NCBI GenBank assembly: GCA_013397455.1
Contig: VYZB01000385.1
Span: 759,424-823,423 of the forward strand
DNA: 64,000 nucleotides
Direction: 5' to 3'
Source of the DNA: Crotophaga sulcirostris
Taxonomy: Eukaryota > Chordata > Aves > Cuculiformes > Crotophagidae
Translations under genes and position numbers: made by a program
The notes under the pieces: model-generated
The model's input: only the letters and a program-made list of their open reading frames with translations
What the model was told of the DNA's origin: nothing
Database searches by the model: none
Part shown: positions 42,555 to 55,531 of the stretch, one piece after another
Layout of the letters: each line of letters starts with the position of its first letter
Numbering within the stretch: the first letter of the stretch is position 1

Positions 42555-42884
42555 AAAACTCAGGGCCAATATCTTTTATTCCTTGAATTATCAGGGAAAA
42601 GTTACCCAGAAAGAAAGTGTAACATTCCAAGGAGCACACAGTACCTCAAACAATATGCCTTATCCTCCATCCTGCTGACAAGATTTTCTCAAATTACACA
42701 ATTGCAAGTACTGTACCAACAAGTATCCATCTTGTCTTTTACAAAACAAAAAGTCACTCAACCTGTAAGCGACCACTATTCATTAAAATGTATTTTTCTT
42801 CAACTGTTAAGTTCAGTTCTGAATGGGTGACGCAGCAGGGAACTGTTAACTGCTGAAGAGTTATAAATAGATAATACAAGCATT
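42555..42884 (-). other. RSL24D1 3' UTR (predicted)
   Basis: This follows the TAA stop at 42887-42885 on the minus strand. The first canonical AATAAA on that strand is at 42580-42575, which predicts cleavage some 10 to 30 nt further on. The start of this interval is therefore approximate. RNA-seq or 3'-end reads would fix the end. Confidence 0.6.
42575..42580 (-). terminator. polyadenylation signal AATAAA (RSL24D1)
   Basis: A canonical hexamer on the minus strand about 305 nt past the RSL24D1 stop codon. It is the first one encountered. A second candidate is at 42182-42177. Confidence 0.6.
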
Positions 42885-45800
42885 TTAAGAGTCTTCCTCC
42901 ATAGCCACATCCTCTTGTAGCTTCTGCACCATTTTGTCCTCCAGTTGTTTTGGTGTGCCTTCGAAGCAAAGAAAAAACAAAATTCAAGATGTCTCACTAA
43001 ATCCAAATAACTGTTTTTCTTTGAATAATGTGTCTATTCTAGATGAAACAACCTAAATATATCACTTAGAGTTGTTTAGAAGTAAACCCATCAAGCTTAC
43101 AAGTATTTATTGCTAAACTCCATCACCACCTACAACTACTGAATTGTCCTAGAATTAACAGAAAAGCCAATGCTGATCTTATGCAGAACCTAAAACACAA
43201 TCAACATATGTTTTCCTCTATTAGGATGAACTTTGATATAGCTGGCAATACCCAGCAGAACCTTGCAAAGGACTACAAGTTAACCTAAGCAAATCAGGTA
43301 AAGCAAGTGCTTACCTGCATGTGGAGCACGAAGGAGGTGGATACTTTGTTTGACTTCTTTGATGTCTTGTGCCTTCTGCAACTCTTTGCTCTTCTTTAAC
43401 CTGGAAGGGGGAGGGAAATTACATTTATTTACCTTCAAAGAGGAGATGTATGTTCTTGTTTTAAGGCACAACAAACATCTGTAACTAAAGGTATGCAAAC
43501 TGTAAATAAGTATGATTATATCGAAATAAAGGTAAACAGTATTTGAAAACCAATTCAAGCAGATACTGCATACAAACCCTCCAAAAAAAGCCAGCAACTC
43601 TTACCGCAAATTTGTTTAAATCTAAGACTCCGTATTACAAACTAGAAAATACAACTACTACCATCGAGAGTCCAAAGCTGCATTCAATTGGATGGCCAAT
43701 AAAGCATGTTAGTTTGGTGGCCCACTCAAACTGTTTTACCCCATTGTTTCGATGACTGAGTATATACAAAGCAAATGACCACTTAAAACTTCTGATCATC
43801 CTTTCTCTGGAAAGACTGAGTGTCCAGTACAGATTTGTGAGAGCTCCCATAAAGCAAACACTTCTCCTCACCTGTTCATAATAAATCTGGCTTGGCGCTT
43901 TTGCTTTATTTCCTCCACTCTCTTCATTGCATCAACTGAAATAAAGCAGAAGTGGGTTTAAATTTGCTTACATACAGACAAAAATACATGCTCTTTTGCA
44001 GAGCATCACTACCAGCATGCTGGAATACCTCTATATCAGAGGCAACTCTCATACATTATAGAAGAAGTTATTACTTTTCCAAAGAGCAGAGTAGAGGAAT
44101 ATTCTGTGTATCAACTATGAACTGTATTTTAAAATTTGTTTATGCTTCCACTTTCATGCCTACACATATTTTCTACAATTAACTATCAGAACACAATTAG
44201 CCATTACAACAGAAGACTACTCGAAATCAGATGCAAGTTACCACCTTCTCCTTTGAGGCATTCATAGATTACATAAGTAATTCTTCCATTTTATAGCAAT
44301 TGATTTATTAAACTGAAGTGGAATGAGCAGAAACAAAGAAAAATGCACCAGTATGAAAGGCTTATACTGGGAGACTTAAAAAAAAAGCTAAGGTTCTGAA
44401 GAGAATAATTCAAAACAGAGGAAATTCTGTTGCTCATTTTCTAACCAGTTTCTGAAAAAAATGAAATCAAGCTGAACTCCACACCTGTTCACAACTCAAA
44501 CCTCCTCCACACAAGAACTGGGTCATGATTCCAGTAATTTCAAACACACTATATGAAGTGCCAATATTCTAACAAGTCTTCTGAAATAATGTTCAGGTAG
44601 AGTAGAAGTTCACTACCCAAAGTTCATCCTTTGTTTTTTCTAAAACAACTCACCAGTCTTGCTCCACAACTCTCTCTGGTATTTCACTGGTTCATTTCTA
44701 CGTTTTTCAAACTCAAATGAATTATCCTATATTAAGAAAAAAGCAAATACAGATTACTTACAGAAGCATATTTAGTTCAATACATTCTTCCTGTAGCACT
44801 CACTCATATAGCTTAATATTTTATGTGGGTATTTTTCCCTTTCAGAATCCCAGTTCCTATACTTGAACAACCTTTACAGATTACTAAACTAGAAGGAAAT
44901 AAAGTAAAGTGTTTGACCTTAAAGTGTCAGAAGCCAGCAATCTGTCTGAAGAGAACTATTTACCAAAACATCTCCCTTGGCAATATTCTTTTTCACAAGA
45001 CAAAAGGAACAGAGAAAACCAGTGTAGAATAGGAAATACAGAGTAGACTAGATAGGTGGAAGGCAAAATTGAAAACGTGTAAAGTCAAAAGCACTTAATG
45101 CAGTCAAATAAGTTCTACTCAACAGGCTGTAATTTTGAAAAGGTTAATAAAGAAAACATTATTTCATTTTAAGAATATTGAGTTTAAGATAGAAAAACAG
45201 TTTCCTGAATGTTTTTTCTTTGCTAGGCATTACTAGATTTATACCAGCTTTATCTGAGGAACTTTCCTGGCCCACGGGTTCTTTTTTGTAGAGGTAAAGC
45301 AGTTATTACACCAGCTGCTAATCTTCATTTGAGCTAAAGACCGCTCCAATGAGAGCAACTGCAAAGAACAGCAAGAAAGGACACGTACACACTCACAAGC
45401 CATTGGCAGATGACTGTTAGTTTTCACCATGGGACAGCATCAAGCAAAATGCTCAATATTACAAGCTGTAGAGCACACTATGCTAGCATCTACATGCCAT
45501 TCTTATTCTTCTTAAAAAAAATGTAGCCAAAATTAATTTTTAGCCAAGCATGACACAGGACCACATAAATTCACTACAGTTTTTTTCCTAAACGGAGTCA
45601 GCTTTATTTATTCACTTATTTATAATATACAGCATTGTTTGCATCCTGAGAACACATCACAAAGAGAGAAAAGAAGTCTTGTAAGAGTACAGATGTTCCA
45701 AGTGCCATGGTCTTCTAACCTACGTGCACAGAGATAAAACTACAGCTGCCTCATACTAGCTAGCAGATCTTTTCAATTTCAAACACAAAGACAGAATGAT

Positions 45801-47889
45801 GTACTTCTCAATTATTCTGAGTGAGAGAACAATACAGTCCTTCAGAAATACCTTGTGAACAACCACCTGGCAAGATCTTGTCCCTCTTAAGTTTCTTGTT
45901 GTTTAATAAAAAAAACCAGCAACAAATCTTGAAATCCAGAAAAACAAGTAAGCATATTTAATGCCTATCCCATGAACCTGCTAAAAGCAGCAAGAACTGT
46001 CACCTTGTCACAAACCACAGTATTTTCCATTGTCACAAGCCTATTTAGACACTCTCCCCAAAGCTGGCTTATTAAAGAACGGATACCAAACTACAAAGCA
46101 CTATGTTTATATATTGGTTTTATTCTTAGCATACATAGATATACCTCAAAATTGGAGCATACTGTCAGCTATTTAGACATGTATAAAGAAATTTTAAATT
46201 CAGATCTTAAATTCTTTTCATAAAGGTAATTCAACTTTGCAACAACTTGAAAGCAAGAAATACAATTACCAAAGATGTTAATTAATCCTAGCTTCTCAGA
46301 GTCACATTAAAAAATAAAATAAAATCACGCTCTTCCCCTTGCAAGATCCACAGAAAGCAGTAAGCCACTGTGCCAAAAAGATTCCTAAATTGTTAGTATT
46401 CTGTCAATAAACCAGGTACAGGTACTTATGTCACTGTAATTCTTGTATTGTTTAAGGACTGTCCCACCAGACACGAGTGTTTAGTATTTTCACCACTGAA
46501 GTAACTTAGTCTCAAAATTGGTCTTAACTATTTTAAGAGCTCACATGCTGGTTTTGAAACATTCTTATCTATGCAGGGACTTCTCCTATACAATGTATGT
46601 TTTAAGGAGACTTGAAAAGGTAACTATTATAGGTGTCTACACAGAGAGATTCCTTAGGATACCAAGTAAACCAGATTATCTGATTGTGCAGAAATACAAG
46701 TATCAAATGATGAGATTTATAGATGAAAAAAACATGCCTTGTACTTGGGAACCACCGTGTATTACCAGTGAAGACACCTGATACACTGGCTTCTGCACTG
46801 AAGCTGAAATAGGAATTTCCAAGTTACAGTCAAAATGACTAGTGCTCTCAAGAAGACTCTCACATCGTGTTCCACAGTCCCTCTTTCCTCCACTTACCCC
46901 ATCCTTCATGCTCATCTAATTAAATGACATTGCATTGAGCTAGCTAACATATCTAGCCTCTTCCAGTTGCAAACAGGTTTTCTGCCATTTTAGTGAGCTA
47001 ATGTAAAGCGTGAACCCATTCAGCTTCTTACCACTGTCAATTCTTTGCCAGCTGCTTTACGGAATGCTTTGGTCCATCTCATCTTTCTGGGATTCCTCTT
47101 CTTTTTAAAGTTTCTGTGGCATTTTGATTTGCAGAATCTAAATATCTTAAACAAGAAAGGGGGGGGGGGGAAATGTAAAAAAATTTAAAGTCGAATCATG
47201 TCATTCCTACTCCACTGTAAGCATGATATCAGACAAGGCAAATGACATTCATTTTTCAAATCCCAATATTTTTACTTCAAATACAGGTGTTAACAAACAG
47301 AATTTCAAGTACTACTCCTGGCTTTTAGTATAAGGTCATTTTCACAGCTGTCAGGGGCATCCACCAATACTTATAATTAAGCTAACTACAAATAAAATAT
47401 ATCAAAGTCGTCAGAATTATCATCTGTAAAAATAACTATGAAACCAAACCTGTGAGTGCCCTCAGACGCCCGGGGGGGGGGGGGGGGTCACAGCTGTGGG
47501 AGCGCCCTGCGCCGCGGCCGGCAGAGCCGCCGATCCGGGCTGCTCCAAGCCGGGGCACCGCCCGCTGTCGCTCTGAAACCTCTGCCTCTCCAGAAGCAGG
47601 AGACTAAAGCGCAAGTGCTCCGCGCTGCTCTGCGGAGCGCACAGCCCCGCAGTCAAACCCAGCACCCGGGAACGCGGCCCACGCTCCCCCGGCACCGCCG
47701 CGCCCCCTCACAGAGCCCGCGCGCGGCCCGCGCTGCCGGGGCGAGGGGAGGGCCCGGCCCGGGACGGGGCCCTGCTGAGGGGGCGCGAGCTCCCCGCGCT
47801 GCCCGCACCTTGCAGTCGTTGCGCACGAACATGACGCCGTGCCCGGGGTAGATGGGCCCCGAGCAGAAGTAACACTTCTCGATCCGCAT
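42885..47889 (-). CDS. RSL24D1: Ribosomal L24 domain-containing 1, pre-60S assembly factor
   Basis: The protein is the orthologue of yeast Rlp24, from the eL24 family. It binds nucleolar and nuclear pre-60S particles and holds the place later taken by eL24. In yeast it recruits the AAA-ATPase Drg1 in the cytoplasm. Six coding exons on the minus strand join in frame at GT-AG introns: 47889-47809, 47145-47032, 44726-44654, 43935-43872, 43400-43315 and 42958-42885. They total 492 nt including TAA and give 163 aa, the same length as the human protein. The N-terminus [18 protein letters not shown] has the zinc-ribbon cysteines C6 and C9, paired with C32 and C36 in exon 2 (FCKSKC). The middle is very basic (FKKKRNPRK, then [15 protein letters not shown]). 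The C-terminal tail is acidic (EDVAMEEDS). The start ATG has G at -3 and lies in a CpG island. The exon 2 acceptor uses a C12 run as most of its pyrimidine tract. The exon 6 acceptor has A rather than C or T before AG. No disabling change is visible. Confidence 0.97.
47159..47170. repeat. G12/C12 run in the RSL24D1 intron 1 acceptor tract
   Basis: Twelve G on the plus strand are twelve C in the RSL24D1 transcript. They lie 14 nt upstream of exon 2 and are followed by TTTCTTGTTTAAG at the splice acceptor. The homopolymer therefore forms much of the polypyrimidine tract. Confidence 0.85.
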
Positions 47890-47940
47890 GGCGGCCGCGC
47901 CGCCTCACAGGCCCCGCCGGAAGGGCGCGATCAGCTGACC
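47890..47940 (-). promoter_or_regulatory. RSL24D1 core promoter and 5' UTR (predicted)
   Basis: Immediately upstream of the ATG the transcript strand contains CGCCCTTCCGGCGGGG. It includes an ETS-type CTTCCGG (CCGGAAG on the plus strand, 47917-47923) and a pyrimidine start CCCTTCC that could be a TOP-like transcription start. There is no TATA box. A CAGCTG E-box is at 47932-47937. This layout suits a housekeeping ribosome-biogenesis gene. The exact start site is inferred. Confidence 0.5.
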
Positions 47941-47964
47941 GGAGGCGCCCGCGCGGCGGCCGCA

Positions 47965-48285
47965 CCGCCCCCTGCCGGCCGGAACCCGGCACTGCGGGAC
48001 CGGGCACGGGCAGCGCCCCCTGCCGGCCGCACCCCGGCACTGCCGGATAGGACACAGGTACAGCCCCCTGCCGGCCGCACCGCCCCCTGCCGGCCGCACC
48101 CCGGCACTGCGGGACCGGGCACGGGCACCGCCCCCTGCCGGCCGGAATCCGGCACTGCCGGACAGGGCACAGGTACCGCCCCCTGCCGGCCGCACCCCGG
48201 CACTGCGGGACCGGGCACAGGCAGCGCCCCCTGCCGGCCGCACCGCGGCACTGCCGGACAGGACACAGGTACCGCCCCCTGGCGG
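47965..48285 (-). promoter_or_regulatory. array of CTCF-like core motifs
   Basis: The first 14 bases of each unit, read on the minus strand, give CCGGCAGGGGGCG[C/G]. This matches the CTCF core CCASYAGRKGGCRS at 13 of 14 positions by my count, the third base being G instead of A. Sites are 47965-47978, 48013-48026, 48080-48093, 48128-48141, 48176-48189 and 48224-48237. The site at 48272-48285 reads CCGCCAGGGGGCGG. A weaker site at 48061-48074 matches 12 of 14. All point the same way. CpGs inside the motifs would make binding sensitive to methylation. Actual binding is not shown. Confidence 0.45.
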
Positions 48286-48319
48286 CCGCACGGCGGGACA
48301 GTGCGCAGGCGCGTGGCGG
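47965..48319. repeat. 48-bp minisatellite upstream of RSL24D1
   Basis: Units start at 47965, 48013, 48061 (only 19 bp), 48080, 48128, 48176, 48224 and 48272, and the last is strongly diverged. Full units are exactly 48 bp. Each begins [C/G]CGCCCCCTGCCGGCCG, followed by a [C/T]CGGCACTG block or a close variant. Two types alternate: one with CTGCGGGACCGGGCAC and one with CTGCCGGA[C/T]AGG. Because 48 is a multiple of three, both strands keep long open frames through the array (for example 47839-48339 plus and 47905-48630 minus). These should not be annotated as proteins. Confidence 0.95.
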
Positions 48320-48491
48320 GCCCCGCGCAGGCCGGGTGAGGCGGGGCGGGCGCTCCGGTCCCTCTGGCGCCGCCCCGTGTGCGCATGCTCCCTGCAGGGG
48401 CAGGGCCGGGCCCGGGGGTCGCTGTGGGCCGCGGCGGGAGCCGGGCCTGGCGCGGGCCCCGGCAGGGCTGAGGCACCGGGAGGCCCCGCAA

Positions 48492-48990
48492 TGTGTAAAC
48501 CAAGGACACAGGAAGGCCCCGTGTGGGCCACGGAATTTAGCAAAGCAATGAAGTAGCTGGATAGTGGTCTGCCCTCCTTTCCAGAGAGGGGTGGTTTATC
48601 TGTCAGTTTAGAGTTAAAGAAAACAGACACAGGATCAAAGAAGGGGAGGGTCTGTCACAGAATCAAGGAGAGGGAGAGTCTGTTAGAGGATCAAAGAATG
48701 GGAGGGTTTGTCAAATGTTCAAGGCTGCCTGCCCTCCTCCTGCAACCCCCCCAGAAGACCCTCCAGAGGGGGGGGTGCATGTATGGGAGAGGGGGGTAAC
48801 AAATGTAAATGAATTACGGGAACTGAGTTGAATTTGTATAAGTACCCTAAATAAATGTAACCGAGCAGGACCAAAGGGTGTGCATAGGGGAGGCTCCATC
48901 CTCTTATGCACCCAGCGCTGGAAATAAATTTCTTTGCTTCTAAGACTTTGTCCTCTCTAAAATTATATTTGTGAGCCGGTATTTCTCACA
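48492..48990 (+). mobile_element. solitary LTR of an endogenous retrovirus
   Basis: About 500 bp with LTR architecture on the plus strand. There is a G-rich upstream part with three 28-bp tandem repeats and a TATA-like TGTATAAGTACC at about 48835. Further on are a CTAAATAAATG block, a polyadenylation signal GAAATAAATT at 48921-48930, a T-rich segment, and an end GAGCCGGTATTTCTCACA finishing in CA. The 3' end at 48,990 is fairly clear. The 5' end is estimated from the TG at 48,492. I could not see a convincing target-site duplication. No gag, pol or env sequence flanks it, so it appears to be a solo LTR. It lies against the upstream edge of the RSL24D1 CpG island, antisense to that gene. Confidence 0.7.
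48632..48715 (+). repeat. three 28-bp tandem repeats inside the LTR
   Basis: Imperfect copies at 48632-48659, 48660-48687 and 48688-48715. Each begins G[G/A]ATCAA[A/G]GA and contains GGGAG[A/G]GT[C/T]TGT. Tandem repeats of this size in the upstream part of an LTR usually act as enhancer repeats in the U3 region. Activity here is unknown. Confidence 0.85.
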
Positions 48991-50286
48991 ACAGCTATGG
49001 ACAAAACCCAACAGCAAACAAGTCCCCTCAGGTTTGGGGTTGCTGTGCTGTGGCAGACACAACTGCCAGCCTTCTTTTCCAGTTGGATCACTTGGAGTTT
49101 CCTGCCCATGTGGCACTTTTTCCCCGTGGGCTGTGTTTATTTCACTGCAGACAGCTTTTTCCTGGCAGAGTATTGTGAAGTGCCGGGTGGCTTCCACAAT
49201 TTAAACCCTGTGGCTTACAGACTGTCTCCAGTGCCTACAGCAGACAGAGGGGATGCAGGAGCAGTGGCACTACAAGCACCCTGAACTGGATTCCTCTCCC
49301 CTGCTTTTTCCCATCAAGGCACTGATCTCCTCTGCAAGCACCAGCCGGTACGTTGTGCATGTGAAGTGCTTATTCCTGATCTAAAAGGTAATACAGATTG
49401 AAGGCTGCTGGAGCCAGAATCCAGATTAATAATTGAAAAAAAAGAGTATGTACTTTACTCCATTAACAGTTATTCACAGGCAGAATTAGGTACCCAGCTG
49501 AAAAAGAGCTTCGCTGGAAGAAGAGGTTTTACAGCAAACTGATTTGTTTGATTTCTGACACAGGTTTACCACAGCAAGAATTGTTTCACCAAATACCTCA
49601 ACACAAACTCATAGCAAAGCTCTGGTCTGCAACTATTTATGCACTTTTCCAAGTTTCCTAATCAAAGTAAAACAACTGTCAGGTACAGTTCATATAAACA
49701 GTCACAGACAGCCATACAAGAGAACTGACAACTGTCAGTCATGAGTTAAAAAGGGAACAAAAGTTTTGTCACAGATTAATTCAAAGATAAACCTTACGAC
49801 ACATTTCAAAGGCTGACATTAAAGCAATTTTATGTAGACTCTCTTTATACAGTAAATAGTTACATATAATATGCATGACAAAAACATGACAGTTCCAGTG
49901 TTTAATATTTAATATCCCATCTAAACATAAGTATTCAAAAGGAAATATTTTTTCACCATTTCAGTAGTCACTTAGCTCAGCAGTTGGCTGCAATAACCCT
50001 TATTGTTTTCAGGAACTGGATGGAGTGGAGCTGTAAGCACAAAAACTCCCCTTAAAGCTAATGCACGGGTTCCACTGCAACCCTCTGAAAAACAGAGTTA
50101 CACTAAAGGAAATTCAGACACTGAAGTACACTGGAATGCATTGTGTCCTACAGCAGAGTTTCACACTCTGCTGGCCAGAAACATGATGGTAACTTCAAAA
50201 GGCACTCTGAGTTAAACTACAGTAACTCCGGTCCACGCGCGTTTTACAATATTGGTATCATTTGAGTAGAAAAACACACCCCTATA
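48991..50286. other. intergenic region between the LTR and the RAB27A 3' end
   Basis: No exon or known repeat recognised. The two overlapping open frames at 48971-49284 have no recognisable domain. The true 3' end of RAB27A may extend into this interval. Confidence 0.45.
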
Positions 50287-50292
50287 TTTATT
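50287..50292 (-). terminator. candidate polyadenylation signal AATAAA (RAB27A)
   Basis: A canonical hexamer in the sense of RAB27A, with a second one 215 nt earlier in the transcript (50507-50502). Which is used cannot be told from sequence. Confidence 0.4.
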
Positions 50293-52034
50293 CAATATAA
50301 ATTTCTTTAATCTCTCTCCTACTCCCACAGCAGTCAAATTATATTGCACTTTTAAAATATTCTGTGTAGGCTGTGATAAAAATCTAATATTTACATGTTG
50401 TGTTTGTTAAACAACAATGCATTATTTTGGAAAATACTTTAAGAACCAAGTTTTAACACTTATTCTTGTACTATTAATATCACCAGAGGCTACGTAAAGT
50501 ATTTATTATCACCTACTCTAGAAACATCGTTGGTCCTTCAAAAAATTTGTTATGCTGCAATTCATGTTCATAACTGGTATCAGTGTTTGCCTGAAATTGC
50601 AGTAGTTAGGATATTTAAATAAATAAATACATAATTTCTAAAGAAGTAGTAGCTTTGGAGTTTTGTAAACAAACTGCTGTGGAAAGTCTGTAACAAGACT
50701 CAATTTGGCATGATATGGTTTTAATTGGCAACACTTTACAGTTATACAACCTCTGCCAGGGTAGAAAACAGTTTGGTAGGCACATCTTATAAATCCTTAG
50801 GTTGTATGAATAAATAAAAATTATCAAAGAGCAACATGGTCCACTGAAACCAAACCTGACATTTAAGTGATCCATGGGGCAGGGCAGGGGGGGGGAAGAA
50901 AAGCAACTCTATTCTTTTTTAAATTCAACCTAAAGGAAATCTACAAGCTGTAAGTGAATGTGTGATAACCAAGATGTAGAGGACACAAAGGCTGACAGAA
51001 TAAAATAAGCATTATAAATTTATAGCAATACTGATCTAGACAGAACTGGTATCTCAGCTGCATCTCACCAGAAGACAACCATCATTCCATTTTCAGAAAC
51101 GTTCCAAATCCATGTTTGGTAAAACCAGTGCAGCACAAAGCACTGACTCTGATGAAATTTTGCTGATATCTAGGGTGCCCTACATTCCTGTTAAAACATG
51201 GGTGGTAAAATAAAGGAAACGTAACAACAACAACAAACAGATGCACGGTTTTGCCACTGACATATAAATACATGTATGAGCATGTTCTAGAAATTCAAAT
51301 GATGTCAGGAGGTCTCATAGGCTGTGCTGGATACATTTTATATAGTACAGTTGTAGTTTAAGTGTTCAATTTCATTACATTTCCCAAGAGCTCCACATAC
51401 GCACACCTGTGCTTCTCTGTATTTTTTTACGCTACATAGAATGCTTTCTTTTGGTTTTCATCACTAAAGATTGATGGTTTTAGAGAGCAAAGAAAAGCTA
51501 CTGGAAGGCTTTTGTGGAAAACACAGGATTTGCTCGTTAAGATTGTTATTGATTGTCAAAATAATCGATTCAATGTTCAAAACCAAGAACCACATTGGTA
51601 AGCTTGCCCTTACTAGAGACTAAGATTAGATTTTGTGACAGCTCTAAGTGCCTAATCCGTGTAGTTGCTGGAGCCTTCCAAGGGCAATTGAAAATCCTTC
51701 CATTTAGAAGCCTACCCTTTCTCACTGCTTATACAGAGAGATGTTTCTAAATTTGGGAATGAAAATTCCTCTCCTTTCCATCCCTCCCAAGCACAGAATT
51801 AGAGGAATATCCAATACTATGCCAAATTAAACCTGTCCCGTCACTAATAAACTGCATACCTTGCAAGCAAAGGTCAATGTTGTCTAAAAGGAAAAAAAAA
51901 TACAACAAAAAATTGTATTAAAAATTAATATTGCTCATTAGGTAACTACGCAATGGGATTTGTCCATAAGTTAAACAGTTAAGCTACAACTGTACTATAC
52001 TGAAACATATGTATTAAAGTTGATTGTAACTGAG
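50287..52034 (-). other. RAB27A 3' UTR (predicted extent)
   Basis: AT-rich sequence follows the RAB27A stop codon on the minus strand. Canonical AATAAA hexamers on that strand are at 50507-50502 and 50292-50287. They would give 3' UTRs of roughly 1.5 to 1.75 kb. Long 3' UTRs are usual for RAB27A in vertebrates. The end is a prediction only. Confidence 0.45.

Positions 52035-55531
<3,497 letters not shown>

Larger units (their letters stand above)
47440..48490. promoter_or_regulatory. CpG island of RSL24D1
   Basis: About 1 kb of strongly GC- and CpG-rich DNA in an otherwise AT-rich window. It covers part of intron 1, exon 1 and upstream sequence. It includes a G16 run at 47472-47487 and a 48-bp minisatellite upstream of the start codon. 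It is the only real CpG island I can see. The upstream side ends abruptly where the LTR begins at about 48,490. Confidence 0.85.

Noticed and set aside
43401..47031. Intronic snoRNA in RSL24D1, since ribosome-biogenesis genes often host them
   Set aside because: I looked for C/D box pairs with terminal stems on the minus strand and found no convincing RTGATGA...CTGA arrangement. A covariance-model scan would be needed.
47456..47851. 131-codon plus-strand frame antisense to RSL24D1 exon 1
   Set aside because: It is a CpG-island frame rich in Arg, Ala and Pro. The opposite strand carries the proven RSL24D1 exon 1.
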